A stretch of 64,000 nt of DNA from Halorhodospira halophila (GCF_016653405.1 NZ_NHSN01000017.1:186001-250000), one strand, 5' to 3'. Numbered from the stretch's first letter, positions 9,612 through 22,343 are shown. The notes: generated by a model from the letters alone, not told the origin. Program-made: numbers and translations.

Positions 9612-10662
9612 GATCGCCTCCCACGTACCACGCGTCGGGAACATTCTCCGGCGCCATCGGAGGCACGGCGAGCGATTGCACGTTGCCCTCGGTATCCTCG
9701 AGTTCCAGATCGACTCGTTCGGCATTCCGCCCGGAAGAGTAACGAGCCACCAACCGTGCCGCCAGCTCCAGGTCGTGCTCGTCCCAGGTGCCGTCGATCA
9801 ACGCCACCGGACCGCCGTGGCTGATCGTGCGCAGGTGCGGATAGCGGCGCTTGTAGCCCTGCAGAAAGCGGGTCTCACCGGCCTCACGGGCGATGATGAG
9901 CTTGAAGTGCTCGCGCGGGCGCAGATGACGGCCCACCTTGAGTAGCATGATGTCGTCCAGGTCGTACTCACGGGAACCGCGCGCCTGCCAAAGATCGGCC
10001 AGCTTGGCCGAGTAGCTGGCATCGGTCAGAAAACAGCAGCCGCCGGCGGGCTGCGCCCAGGCCTCGATGCCCAGGCTGCGCGCCAGCGCGAACTGGGGCT
10101 TGCGCGAGCGGCCATGCAGGTCGTGGAGGCGCTCACGATCCACCCAGCCCTCGCGCTCGGGCCGCGTCGGCTCCAGAAGCTTCGCCGAGAGCGGACGCAG
10201 GAGCAGGTCCTCGACCTCGGCATCCCGGGTGATCACCGGCAGCTTGTCCCGGGTCTGGGACTTGGGCCGCTGGCCGATCACCTCGCCGGTGACGATGAAA
10301 TCGAAGCCGTTGGCCTCGATCCACTCGCGGGCCTTACGCACCATGAACACCTTGCAGTCCAGGCAAGGATTGAGATTAGCGCCGTAGCCGTAGCGGGGGT
10401 TGGTGAGGACCTCCTTGTACTCCTCGATGACATCGACGATGTGTAGCGGCATACCCAGCTGCTCGGCCACCCACAGGGCGTTGTTGCGCTTGGGCCGTTG
10501 CTGATCCTTGCTGCGAATGGCGTGGGTGTGGCCCTCGACGCAGAAGCCGGTGTAGAAATTGATCCCCTCCACGTGGACACCCTGGTCCTGGACCACGCGG
10601 GCGGCCAGCATGGAATCGAGACCCCCGGAGATGAGCGCGACGGCTTTCGGTTGCTCGGGCAT
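9598..10662 (-). CDS. MnmA-like PP-loop protein (predicted nucleic-acid thiolase)
   Basis: 354 residues from the ATG at 10662; a TTG 9 bp upstream is also possible, and neither has a clear ribosome site. An ATP pyrophosphatase PP-loop SGGLDSM (12-18) is followed by NPCLDCK (C100, C103) and AGGCCFLTD (C209, C210). These correspond to the two catalytic-cysteine regions of MnmA. The C-terminal part (about 240-354) differs from MnmA and resembles the small RNA-binding NFACT-R-like domain reported in this subfamily (recalled, not searched). The expected chemistry is ATP-dependent thiolation with sulfur supplied by the overlapping TusA-like protein. It is not the canonical 2-thiouridylase, and its target is unknown. 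Confidence 0.75.
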   Translation of the reverse strand: MPEQPKAVALISGGLDSMLAARVVQDQGVHVEGINFYTGFCVEGHTHAIRSKDQQRPKRNNALWVAEQLGMPLHIVDVIEEYKEVLTNPRYGYGANLNPCLDCKVFMVRKAREWIEANGFDFIVTGEVIGQRPKSQTRDKLPVITRDAEVEDLLLRPLSAKLLEPTRPEREGWVDRERLHDLHGRSRKPQFALARSLGIEAWAQPAGGCCFLTDASYSAKLADLWQARGSREYDLDDIMLLKVGRHLRPREHFKLIIAREAGETRFLQGYKRRYPHLRTISHGGPVALIDGTWDEHDLELAARLVARYSSGRNAERVDLELEDTEGNVQSLAVPPMAPENVPDAWYVGGDHGDG

Positions 10663-10742
10663 GACACGCAACTGTATCGGAGTGGAGGGAGAATTCTACC
10701 AAAACGGTCGTTGAGCCCGTGCAAGTGCCCGGACCGGATCGC

Positions 10743-10748
10743 TATACT
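10743..10748 (+). promoter_or_regulatory. Possible -10 element for glyQS
   Basis: TATACT lies 45 bp before the glyQ start in the divergent gap. No convincing -35 hexamer is found at 16-18 bp spacing. Confidence 0.3.
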
Positions 10749-10793
10749 GCGCCGCTACTGCGCACTGAGCCGACGGGATCAACGGAGGCGAGC

Positions 10794-11700
<907 letters not shown>

Positions 11701-11708
<8 letters not shown>

Positions 11709-13791
11709 ACGCCGCCCCCTGCTCATCGAAATCGGTACCGAGGAACTGCCGCCGAAGGCCCTGCAGCGGCTGATGACCGCCTTCCGGGATGACCTCGCCG
11801 GCGCCCTGGAGGAGCAGCGCCTGCAGCCGCAGGGGGTGCAGGCGTTCGCCACCCCGCGGCGACTGGCGGTGCGCATTGAGGCCGTGGACACCCGCCAGGC
11901 CGACGAACGGATCGAGCGGCTCGGGCCCCGGCTTGACGCCGCCCAAGATGCCGATGGCAATCCCACCAAGGCTGCAGAGGGGTTTGCGCGCTCCTGCGGC
12001 GTCAGCGTCGAAGACCTGGAGAGCGTTGACACCGACAAGGGCCCACGGCTGGTCTGGCGCGGGGTCCAACCGGGCGAGGCCGCCGAGGCGATCATCCCCG
12101 GGCTGGTGGAGACCGCGCTCGGAAGACTGCCGATTCCCAAGCGCATGCGCTGGGGCAGCGGCGAGGTCGAGTTCGTACGGCCCATCCACTGGACGGTGGC
12201 GCTGCTCGGCGAGGCGGTGATCCCCGGTAGCATTCTCGGCATTCCCACCGGGCGGACCACATATGGCCACCGCTTCCACGGCCGGGGTCGCAGCGGGATC
12301 GACCTCCCCGAGCCCGGCGTCTACGAGCAATTGCTCGAGGAGGAAGGACGGGTCGTGGCGGACTTCGCCGATCGTCGGCGTCGCGTCGAGGCGGGTGTGC
12401 GCCAGGAGGCCGAGCGTGCCGGCGGCACACCGGTGGGTGACGAGGCGCTACTCGACGAGGTGACGGGCCTTGTGGAGTGGCCGGTGGCACTCTCCGGCGA
12501 CTTCGACCAACGCTTCTTGGCGATGCCCGAAGAGGCCCTCATCTCCAGCATGCAGGGACACCAACGCTGCTTCCCGGTGCGCGGTGCCGAGGGCCGACTG
12601 CTGGCAAGCTTCATCACGGTGGCCAACATCGACAGCCGCGACCCGCAGCAGGTCCGCCACGGCAATGAACGGGTGATCCGGCCCCGCCTGGCGGACGCCG
12701 AGTTCTTCTGGCGGCAGGACCGGCGCCTGCCCCTGGGCGAGCGGCTCGAGCAGCTGCAGCACGTAGTCTTCCACCGCCGCCTGGGCGATCTGCGCGCACG
12801 CAGCGAGCGAATCAGCCGTCTGGCGGAGCGGGTCACCGGGCAGATCGGTGCGGATGCCGATGCGGCAGGCCGCGCCGGGCTGCTGGCCAAGTGCGATCTC
12901 GTCACCGAGATGGTCGACGAGTTCCCTGAGCTGCAGGGGATCATGGGTGGCCACTACGCGCGGGCCGACGGCGAGGGCGAGGCCGTGGCGGCGGCCATCG
13001 GCGCCCACTATCGGCCGGCCTTTGCCGGTGATGCCCTGCCTCACACGCCGGAGGGGCAGGCTGTCAGCATCGCCGACCGCATCGATACCCTAGTCGGCAT
13101 CTTCGCCGCCGACGGCCCGCCCTCGGCGGACAAAGATCCCTTCGGCTTGCGCCGGGCGGCCATCGGCCTGCTCCGCTGCCTGATCGAGGGCGGCCATGAC
13201 CTCTCGCTGCGCGAGCTGCTGGACACCGCCGCCGGGATGATCGCCGACGAGTGCGGGGTGGCGACCGACGGCATCGCCGAACAGGTCGCTGGCTTCTGTC
13301 ACGAGCGGCTCCGGGGCTACTACGCCGAGCGGGGCTACGCCGCCGAGGTGTTCGAGGCGGTGGCCGCCGTCGAACCGGCTTCGCCTCTGGATTTCCACCG
13401 CCGCCTGGCGGCCTGTTCGGCGTTCCGCGAGCGCGCCGAAGCACAGACCCTGGGCGAGGCGAACAAGCGCATCGGCAATATCCTGCGCCGTGCCGGACTC
13501 GATCCTCAAACGCGGCCGGAGGCCGTGGCCGCCGGCGATGAGCCGGCCGAACAGGCACTGGCCGAGGCCCTGCGGGGGGCGTGGGCGGAGGCTCATCCAT
13601 GCATCGAAGCGGCCGATTACGGCGCAGCGCTCACCGCTCTGGCAGGCCTGCACGAGCCCGTCGACCGATTCTTCACTGATGTCATGGTGATGGCCGACGA
13701 CGAAGCGGTGCGCCAGCGCCGGCTGGAGCTCCTCGGGGCCGTCCGGCACGCCTTCCGCGCGGTGGCCGACCTCTCCCACCTGCCGGGCTGA
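11701..13791 (+). CDS. glyS: Glycyl-tRNA synthetase beta subunit
   Basis: 696 residues from the ATG at 11701, with AAGGAG 7 bp upstream and an 8-bp overlap with gly[21 protein letters not shown] is the characteristic beta-subunit start. FVRPIHW (about 160), [12 protein letters not shown] (about 283) and the metal-dependent phosphohydrolase-like middle region follow. A DALR-type anticodon-binding segment lies near the C-terminus (about 590-680). It is needed for tRNA-Gly recognition. Confidence 0.97.
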
Positions 13792-13801
13792 AGCCGCCGT
13801 T

Positions 13802-14347
13802 ATGCCGTGGCTCATCCTGGATCGGGACGGTGTCATCAATCGCGACTCCGAGGCCTTCATCCGGACCCCGCAGGAGTGGGTACCGATCCCCGGCAGCATC
13901 GAGGCCATGGCCCGGCTCAGCCGGGCCGGCTGGCGGGTGGCCATCGCTACGAACCAGTCCGGTCTGGCCCGGGGACTGTTCGACGCAGCGACCCTGGAAG
14001 CCATCCACGCTAAGCTCGAGCAGGCCGTCTCTGCAGCCGGCGGCTGTATCGATGCGCTGGCGTACTGCCCGCACGGTCCTGGGGACGGGTGTACCTGTCG
14101 CAAGCCGGCCCCCGGACTGTACCGCGAACTGGCCGAACGGCTGGAGGAGCGGCTCGAGGGCGTACCCGTGATCGGCGACTCGGCGCGGGACCTGGAGGCC
14201 GCCGCCGCGGTCGGCGCACGACCGATCTTGGTACGCACCGGCAAGGGCGAGGAAACGTTGGCGCGGGGCGGGCTGCCGCCGGGGACGGAGATCCACGCCG
14301 ACCTGGCCGCAGCGGCGGCGCGTCTGCTCGAGGAGGAGGAACCATGA
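13802..14347 (+). CDS. gmhB: D,D-heptose 1,7-bisphosphate phosphatase
   Basis: 181 residues. A HAD-family phosphatase with the catalytic LILDRDGVIN (D7, D9) and a zinc loop CPHGPGDGCTCRKP typical of GmhB. It removes the 7-phosphate during ADP-heptose synthesis for the LPS inner core. A threonine/asparagine catalytic motif (IATNQSG, about 42-48) and a late VIGDSARDLEAA acidic motif are present. It overlaps the acyltransferase by 4 bp (ATGA). Confidence 0.93.
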   Translation: MPWLILDRDGVINRDSEAFIRTPQEWVPIPGSIEAMARLSRAGWRVAIATNQSGLARGLFDAATLEAIHAKLEQAVSAAGGCIDALAYCPHGPGDGCTCRKPAPGLYRELAERLEERLEGVPVIGDSARDLEAAAAVGARPILVRTGKGEETLARGGLPPGTEIHADLAAAAARLLEEEEP

Positions 14348-15090
14348 CAATCAAGGGCGGCACTCCACGCGAGTGGCTGGGCAGCAGCCTACACCTGGCC
14401 TTGATGGCTGTCACCGCCCCGATCTGGACCGTGCTGGGGCTGCTTACGTATCCCCTCGGCTACTGGTCGCGCTACCGCTTTCTTAGCGCCTGGGGGCTGG
14501 TGGTCATCGAGTCGGCGCGCTGGTTGTGCAGCCTCGATTATCGGGTGCAGGGACTGGAGAACCGCCCCGAGGGAGCCGCGGTGGTCATGGCCAAGCACCA
14601 ATCGGCGTGGGAGACGCTAGCCCTACTGAAGTGGTTCTCGCCGCAGACGTGGGTGCTCAAGGAGTCATTGCTGCGCATCCCATTCTTCGGCTGGGGACTG
14701 CGGCTGCTCGAGCCGATCGCCATCGACCGCCAAGCCCGCGGCACCGCACGGCAACAGGTGATCGAACAGGGCACGGATCGGCTGCGGCGCGGGCGCTGGG
14801 TCATTATCTTCCCGGAAGGAACCCGGATCCCGCCAGGGCAGAAGGGCCGCTACCGCAGTGGCGGTGCCGAGCTGGCCATCCGGGCCGGGGTCCCGGTGGT
14901 GCCGGTGGCGCACAATGCCGGCTCGTTCTGGGGCCGTAACAGCCCGCTGCGGCGCAGCGGGCGGATCGAGGTTGTCATCGGTCCCCCTGTGGCCACCCAG
15001 GGCCGCAGCGCCGAGGAAATCACCGCGGAGGTCGAGGCCTGGATCGAGCGGCAGATGGTGGAGCTGGAGGGCCGGCCCCCGGACGGATAA
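14344..15090 (+). CDS. 1-acyl-sn-glycerol-3-phosphate acyltransferase family protein (PlsC/LptA-like)
   Basis: 248 residues. A hydrophobic N-terminal anchor (about 15-42) precedes the acyltransferase domain. The catalytic box reads KHQSAWE (H85...E90), with Glu in place of the usual Asp of HX4D. The substrate box is FPEGTR (156-161). It probably acylates lysophosphatidate in phospholipid synthesis. The same gene sits between gmhB and gyrB in Pseudomonas. It is convergent with gyrB across a GC-rich hairpin. Confidence 0.88.
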   Translation: MTIKGGTPREWLGSSLHLALMAVTAPIWTVLGLLTYPLGYWSRYRFLSAWGLVVIESARWLCSLDYRVQGLENRPEGAAVVMAKHQSAWETLALLKWFSPQTWVLKESLLRIPFFGWGLRLLEPIAIDRQARGTARQQVIEQGTDRLRRGRWVIIFPEGTRIPPGQKGRYRSGGAELAIRAGVPVVPVAHNAGSFWGRNSPLRRSGRIEVVIGPPVATQGRSAEEITAEVEAWIERQMVELEGRPPDG

Positions 15091-15121
15091 CCGCGCCGGG
15101 GGCGGCAACGCCCCGGCGCGG
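15091..15121. terminator. GC-rich hairpin between convergent genes
   Basis: A perfect 11-bp stem, CCGCGCCGGGG with CCCCGGCGCGG, has a 9-nt loop and starts right after the acyltransferase stop. No T tract follows on either strand, so it may be a weak or Rho-aided bidirectional terminator. Confidence 0.5.
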
Positions 15122-15156
15122 CCGCCCCGCCGTGGTCGCCGGGAGCGACCGCGGTA

Positions 15157-17595
<2,439 letters not shown>

Positions 17596-17638
17596 TCAAG
17601 GGGTGCGTCTGGACCGGGGGTCCGGCCGTAAAACGGCA

Positions 17639-18688
17639 TTATACCATCGCTGACAGGCTGCCTTCGCGTACGTCGTACCAGTGGCCCGGGGGCAGATTGA
17701 CCGGGAGGGCGTCGCCGTCGATGGCGGTCAGGAAGATCTGGGTCGGCTGATCGGTCACGGTGTGCAGCACCGTGCGCAAGTGCACCGGATCGAGTTCGGC
17801 AGGCAGATCATCGATCAGGAGCAGGGGCGCCAGACCCTGGCGTGCCCAGAGCTGAACTTCGGCGACCAGCAATGCGACGACCAGCAGCTTCTGCTGGCCC
17901 CGGGAAAGGGCGTCGGCGGCAGGGATGCGCTCGCGGCTGAGTAGCAGGTCGGCCCGGTGCGGGCCGCGGTGGGTGAAACCGGCGGTGCGGTCGCGCTCGA
18001 GCTGCTCATCGAGGACATCCTCCCACGCGGCTTCGGCGGCAGCGCCCCGATAGTAGCGCAGCTCCAGGTTCTCCAGGCCGAGCCACTGGCGCGCCAGATC
18101 GGCCCACGTCGGGCGGAGGGCTTGGATGAAGCGGTGGCGGGCGGCATCGACGGCCGTCGCGCAGTGGATGAGCACAGGGGTCCAGGCTTGCTCGCTGCGG
18201 CGGTCACCAACCCGCAGGGCGGCGTTGCGCTGGCGCAGCGCGTGTTGGTAGCGCTGCGCCAGCGCGCGGTAGCCGGGCTCCAGGTGGAAGGTGCCCCAGT
18301 CGAGGAACTGGCGGCGGACCCGGGGTCCATCGAGCAGCAGGCGCTGGTGCTCGGTGTTGATCAGCTGCACCGGTAGGCGGGCTGCCAGCGCCGACCGGGT
18401 GCTGGCGTCGGCGCCGTTGAGACGCAGCCGGGTATGGCCGGGGGAGCGGGCCACCCCCAGGCGATCCTGGCCGCGGCCGGCGATGACCCGCGCCTCGTCC
18501 GCCCCCCAGCGGATCAACCGATCGCTCTGCCGGGTGCGGAAGGAACGAACCCGCGAGAGGAAGTAGATTGCCTCGAGCAGGCTGGTCTTGCCCGCGCCGT
18601 TGGGCCCGATCACCACGTTGACGTGAGGGTGGGGCCGCAGCTGGGTCTCATCCAGATTGCGGAAGCCGTGGACCTCCAGGCGTTCCAT
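17639..18688 (-). CDS. recF: DNA replication and repair protein RecF
   Basis: 349 residues. An SMC-like ATPase with Walker A GPNGAGKTSLLEA (about 29-41), signature LSRGQQKLLVVAL, and Walker B LLLIDDLPAELD. RecF loads RecA at gaps with RecO and RecR. The gene starts 5 bp after the dnaN stop, so it is translated from the dnaN-recF transcript. Confidence 0.96.
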   Translation of the reverse strand: MERLEVHGFRNLDETQLRPHPHVNVVIGPNGAGKTSLLEAIYFLSRVRSFRTRQSDRLIRWGADEARVIAGRGQDRLGVARSPGHTRLRLNGADASTRSALAARLPVQLINTEHQRLLLDGPRVRRQFLDWGTFHLEPGYRALAQRYQHALRQRNAALRVGDRRSEQAWTPVLIHCATAVDAARHRFIQALRPTWADLARQWLGLENLELRYYRGAAAEAAWEDVLDEQLERDRTAGFTHRGPHRADLLLSRERIPAADALSRGQQKLLVVALLVAEVQLWARQGLAPLLLIDDLPAELDPVHLRTVLHTVTDQPTQIFLTAIDGDALPVNLPPGHWYDVREGSLSAMV

Positions 18689-18693
18689 TCAGC

Positions 18694-19794
18694 TCAGAGC
18701 CGCATCGGCATCACGACGTAGCGGGCGTTGTCCAGGCCCTCCCCGCGGATCAAGCCGCTGCTGCTGGCATCGGTCAGGGTGACCTGCACGCGTTCGGTGT
18801 CCAGGGCGCCGAGGGCGTCGAGGAGGTAGTTCGCGTTGAAACCGAGCTCCACGGCGTCACCGCCATAGTCGACGCTGACTTCCTCCTCGGCCTCTTCCTG
18901 TTCGGGATTGTGCGAACCGATGCGAAGGGTGTCGCCCTCCACCGCAAAGCGGATGCCCCGGTATTTCTCGTTGGAGAGGATGGCGACGCGGGTCAGGGCC
19001 TGACGCAGGTATTGGCGGTCGATCAGCACGTGCTTGTCGCCGTCCTGGGGGATCACCCGATTGTAGTCGGGGAAGACACCATCGATGAGCTTGGAGGTGA
19101 AGCGCACCGATTGGAGGGTGACGCGAACGTGGTTGGTGCCGAATTCCAGGGTGGCGGATTCATCAGCGTCATCGAGCAGGCGCAAGAGCTCCTGGACACC
19201 TTTGCGCGGCACGATGACCTGCCGAGGTTGGGAGACGCTCACCGGGCTGTCGCTCTCGGCCAGGGCGAGGCGGTGACCGTCGGTGGCCACCGCACGCGCG
19301 CCGCTGCCGGTGAGCTCGAGGAGCAGACCGTTGAGGTAGTAGCGGACGTCGTGCTGCGCCATGGAGAAATGGGTGCGCTCGATCAGTTTGCGCAGCTCCG
19401 TGCGTGGTATATCGACGGACTCGGTTTGGCCGATGGACTCTACCTCGGGGAATTCGTCGGCCGGCAGGGTGGCGAGGGAAAAACGGCTGCTGGCGGCACG
19501 AAGCGTAGCGCGATCCTGGTTCGTTTCGATGCTGATCGAGGCACCTTCCGGAAGATTACGGCAGATATCCAGCCATTTCCGCGCAGGAAGAGTAATGACA
19601 CCCTCGTCTTGGGTGTGAGCCTCGAGGTAGGCGACGAGTTCCACCTCGAGGTCGGTGGCGGTCAGCTGGAGCTGTTCCGGGCGTGCTTCGACCCGGATAT
19701 TGCCGAGAACGGGCAGGGTCTGGCGGCGCTCGACGACCCCGACGATGGACTGGAGAGCGGCGAGCAGGGGTTCGCGTTGGACCTCGAAGCGCAT
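18694..19794 (-). CDS. dnaN: DNA polymerase III beta sliding clamp
   Basis: 366 residues, matching E. coli (366). Three repeated clamp domains are seen. The N-terminus MRFEVQREPLLAALQSIVGV and the C-terminal YVVMPMRL are typical of DnaN. It forms the dimeric processivity ring. The region upstream (19795-20014) carries DnaA-box-like nonamers, so DnaA may influence its transcription. Confidence 0.98.
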   Translation of the reverse strand: MRFEVQREPLLAALQSIVGVVERRQTLPVLGNIRVEARPEQLQLTATDLEVELVAYLEAHTQDEGVITLPARKWLDICRNLPEGASISIETNQDRATLRAASSRFSLATLPADEFPEVESIGQTESVDIPRTELRKLIERTHFSMAQHDVRYYLNGLLLELTGSGARAVATDGHRLALAESDSPVSVSQPRQVIVPRKGVQELLRLLDDADESATLEFGTNHVRVTLQSVRFTSKLIDGVFPDYNRVIPQDGDKHVLIDRQYLRQALTRVAILSNEKYRGIRFAVEGDTLRIGSHNPEQEEAEEEVSVDYGGDAVELGFNANYLLDALGALDTERVQVTLTDASSSGLIRGEGLDNARYVVMPMRL

Positions 19795-19821
19795 GTTCGT
19801 CCTCGTTGGCTGTAATGACTG

Positions 19822-20002
19822 CTTAGGAAAAGAGAAAGCTTGTTGTTGTTATTGGCCCCGCGTCAACCTGTGGAAAGCGTTGATAAGGCACTGTCTGGGA
19901 AGGAACAAAGAGTTCACAACAAGTACCGGTGCCAGTGGTGTGCCACGTGTGGAAAACCTGGGGAGGAAAATGAGGCGGGAAAGCCTCCACGGGTTTTCCA
20001 CA
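19822..20002. other. dnaA-dnaN intergenic region with DnaA boxes and an AT-rich tract (possible origin element)
   Basis: The 220-bp gap holds two exact TTTTCCACA nonamers (19994-20002 plus; 19948-19956 minus) and one near match, CTTTCCACA (19869-19877, minus). An AT-rich stretch (19822-19855, with repeated TTG triplets) lies 13 bp from the near match. This could be a duplex-unwinding element, a dnaN control region, or both. Confidence 0.5.
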
Positions 20003-20014
20003 GCTTGCCCCCGG

Positions 20015-21364
20015 TTAAGTACTCAGGGTTCTCAACAGGTTGTCGTAGTCCTCGGCGAGGCGTGCATCGTCCTCGATCAGCGATTTGATGTTGCGGCAGG
20101 CGTGGAGGACGGTGCTGTGGTCGCGACCGCCGAAGGCGTCGCCGATCTCGGGCAGTGAGTGGGAAGTCAGTTCCTTAGCCAGGACCATGGCCATGTGGCG
20201 GGGCCGCGTGATGGACCGGCTGCGACGCTTGGAGAGCAGATCGCCGACGCGGATCTTGTAGTAGGCCGCCACGGTCTTCTGGATGTTGTCGATGGTTACT
20301 AGCTTGTCCTGGAGCGCGAGGAGGTCGCGCAGGGCTTCCTTGGCGAAGTCGACATCGATGGCGCGGCCGGTGAACTGCGCATTGGCGGTGATGCGGCGCA
20401 GGGCGCCCTCGAGCTCGCGGACGTTCGAGCGCAGGCGTTTGGCCACAAAGAAGGCGACTTCATCGGGGAGATCGACGCCGTCGCGGATGGCCTTGCTTTT
20501 GAGAATGGCGACGCGGGTTTCGAGTTCGGGTGGCTCAATGGCCACCGTGAGCCCCCAGCCGAAACGGGACTTCAGACGCTCTTCGAGGCCGTTGACCTCC
20601 TTCGGGTAGCGATCGCAGGTCATGATCACCTGCTGCTCACTTTCGAGCAGGGCGTTGAAGGTGTGGAAGAACTCCTCCTGTGAGCGCTCCTTGCCTGCGA
20701 AAAACTGGATGTCGTCGATGAGCAGGGCATCCAGGTTGCGATAATGGCGCTTGAACTCGTTGATCGCATTGTGCTGGAGCGCCTTGACCATCTCGGCGAC
20801 GAAGCGTTCCGAGTGCAGGTAGAGGACGCGGGCCTCGGGGCGGGCCGTGCGGATGGCGTTGCCGACGGCGTGCATCAGGTGGGTCTTGCCGAGACCGACC
20901 CCGCCGTAGAGGAAGAGGGGGTTGTAGGCGCCGCCCGGGTTGTCGGCGACCTGCATGCTGGCAGCACGGGCAAGCTGGTTCGACTTGCCCTCGACGAAGG
21001 AATCGAAGGTGAAGCCGGGGTTGAGATTGGAGTCGACGGGTCGCTGTCGCGGTTCGGAGCTGCGCTGCGTGGACGCCTGCGCCGTACCGCCGGTGCTGCC
21101 CTGGCGCTGTTCCGGCGTGGGCGGGGAGCCGATCTCAAGCTCCACGCGCAGCGCTTCACCGGGACGGATCTCGGCGAGGAGTTCGCCGATGCGCGCGGAG
21201 AAGTTGTCGCGCACCCAATCGAGGACGAAGCGGTTCGGCGCATAGAGGCGCAGGGCGTCGCCCTCGAGCTGCGCCTGCAGGGGTCGAATCCAGGTGTTGA
21301 GCTGCTGCTCGGGGATCTCGCGCTCTAGCTGCTGAAGGCACGCGCTCCAGACCGAGTCGTCCAT
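20015..21364 (-). CDS. dnaA: Chromosomal replication initiator DnaA
   Basis: 449 residues. Domain I (1-85) is followed by a linker rich in Gln, Ser and Thr (about 86-110). AAA+ domain III has Walker [17 protein letters not shown] and Walker [10 protein letters not shown]. Domain IV carries the DNA-binding signature [16 protein letters not shown]. DnaA opens oriC and also regulates transcription. It is divergent from rpmH across 226 bp containing strong DnaA boxes, so autoregulation is likely. Confidence 0.98.
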   Translation of the reverse strand: MDDSVWSACLQQLEREIPEQQLNTWIRPLQAQLEGDALRLYAPNRFVLDWVRDNFSARIGELLAEIRPGEALRVELEIGSPPTPEQRQGSTGGTAQASTQRSSEPRQRPVDSNLNPGFTFDSFVEGKSNQLARAASMQVADNPGGAYNPLFLYGGVGLGKTHLMHAVGNAIRTARPEARVLYLHSERFVAEMVKALQHNAINEFKRHYRNLDALLIDDIQFFAGKERSQEEFFHTFNALLESEQQVIMTCDRYPKEVNGLEERLKSRFGWGLTVAIEPPELETRVAILKSKAIRDGVDLPDEVAFFVAKRLRSNVRELEGALRRITANAQFTGRAIDVDFAKEALRDLLALQDKLVTIDNIQKTVAAYYKIRVGDLLSKRRSRSITRPRHMAMVLAKELTSHSLPEIGDAFGGRDHSTVLHACRNIKSLIEDDARLAEDYDNLLRTLST

Positions 21365-21414
21365 CGTGACGGCTACCTCGTTGTTCCGGGTGGTGGGCCG
21401 GGAAGGCCGGGGGT

Positions 21415-21477
21415 TGTGGACGACACAGTCTAAATGGGGGTCCGGAGGTTATCCACAGGTTTCCCCGGTTTTCCACA
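21415..21477. other. DnaA-box cluster between dnaA and rpmH (candidate oriC part)
   Basis: TTATCCACA (21449-21457), the consensus R1-type box, and TTTTCCACA (21469-21477) lie 20 bp apart in the same orientation. A weaker inverted match lies at 21415-21423. In Pseudomonas the origin occupies the same dnaA-rpmH gap. The gap is only 226 bp and has no long AT-rich tract, so it may be just the dnaA operator. Confidence 0.55.
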
Positions 21478-21502
21478 GCAACGCGGTGCGTCGCTGTAGC
21501 AA

Positions 21503-21531
21503 TTGACAGGCCCTTGATGGCGAAGTAGATT
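21503..21531 (+). promoter_or_regulatory. Sigma-70 promoter for rpmH
   Basis: A perfect -35 TTGACA (21503-21508) is 17 bp from TAGATT (21526-21531), leaving a leader of about 52 bp before rpmH. This is among the strongest promoter-like sequences in the window, as expected for a ribosomal protein operon. Confidence 0.7.
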
Positions 21532-21590
21532 CGCGGCTCACTGGCCGGAGGACGGCCTCCCGATCCCTTTCTATGAATGAGTCGTGAACC

Positions 21591-21731
21591 ATGAAACGCA
21601 CGTATCAGCCGAGTAATATCAAGCGTAAGCGGACCCACGGGTTCCGCGCCCGCATGGCCACCCGGGGCGGTCGCCTCGTGCTCAAGCGCCGCCGCGCCAA
21701 GGGGCGCAAGCGTCTGACCCCGACGGCCTGA
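21591..21731 (+). CDS. rpmH: Ribosomal protein L34 (bL34)
   Basis: 46 residues, read directly because the gene is very short. [20 protein letters not shown] is the invariant L34 start. The rest is Arg/Lys-rich ([20 protein letters not shown]). It belongs to the large ribosomal subunit. It opens the plus-strand run that moves away from dnaA and lies 19 bp before rnpA. Confidence 0.98.
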   Translation: MKRTYQPSNIKRKRTHGFRARMATRGGRLVLKRRRAKGRKRLTPTA

Positions 21732-21750
21732 TCCGGGTCCCTGCTTCCTC

Positions 21751-22119
21751 TTGTCGGTCGACGAGAGGTTCCCGCGGGCCGCACGGCTGCTCCAGCGTGC
21801 GGAGTTCGAGGGAGTGCTCCGAACCCCGGAGTGGCGGGCGTCGAACCGCTACTTCCGCATCAGCGCGCGGCAAAATGGGTGCGGGCGCCCGCGGCTGGGG
21901 CTGGCCGTGCCCAAACGGGTACTGCGCCGGGCCACACAACGGCACCGAGTCAAGCGGATCATCCGCGAAAGTTTCCGGGTCCGGCAGGCGGCTCTGCCGG
22001 ACCGCGATTTTGTGGTTGGGGTGCGCGGTGCCGTCGCCGAGGCGGACAACGCGACCCTTTTCAGCGCGCTGGAGGAACTCTGGGCGCACGCGCGGGGGCG
22101 GCCATGCGATGGCTCCTGA
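21751..22119 (+). CDS. rnpA: Ribonuclease P protein component
   Basis: 122 residues from a TTG at 21751. No better start or clear ribosome site is visible, so the exact N-terminus is uncertain. The signature region [13 protein letters not shown] (about 68-80) is the RNR-type RNA-binding helix. It helps the RNase P RNA mature tRNA 5' ends. The rpmH-rnpA-yidD order is nearly universal. It overlaps yidD by 16 bp. Confidence 0.93.
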   Translation: MSVDERFPRAARLLQRAEFEGVLRTPEWRASNRYFRISARQNGCGRPRLGLAVPKRVLRRATQRHRVKRIIRESFRVRQAALPDRDFVVGVRGAVAEADNATLFSALEELWAHARGRPCDGS

Positions 22120-22337
22120 TCGGGGTGATTCGAACCTATCAGTATGTGGTGAGCCCGTTTCTGGGGCCGCGCTGCCGTTTCCTCCCGACCTGTTCTGAAT
22201 ACGCCGCAGAGGCGATCTCCCGTCACGGTCCGTGGCGCGGAGGTTGGCTGGCGGTGAAGCGTCTGGGCAAATGTCACCCGTGGCATCCGGGCGGGCTCGA
22301 CCCCGTACCGGAGCGCACCGACCGTACGCGAGAGTAG
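22104..22337 (+). CDS. yidD: Membrane protein insertion efficiency factor YidD
   Basis: 77 residues from the ATG at 22104, inside the end of rnpA. The family motif [18 protein letters not shown] (about 22-39) and [10 protein letters not shown] are both present, with three conserved cysteines. A short amphipathic N-terminus associates with the membrane. It assists YidC insertion and lies 6 bp before yidC. Confidence 0.95.
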   Translation: MRWLLIGVIRTYQYVVSPFLGPRCRFLPTCSEYAAEAISRHGPWRGGWLAVKRLGKCHPWHPGGLDPVPERTDRTRE

Positions 22338-22343
22338 ATCCCC

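Noticed and set aside
7659-9824. Plus-strand open frame of about 720 codons antisense to glnA
   Set aside because: glnA on the other strand is unambiguous, and the antisense product has no family features.
19841-19853. TTG triplet repeats as DnaA-trios
   Set aside because: The triplets read CAA on the other strand and do not fit the published trio pattern; kept only as part of an AT-rich tract.
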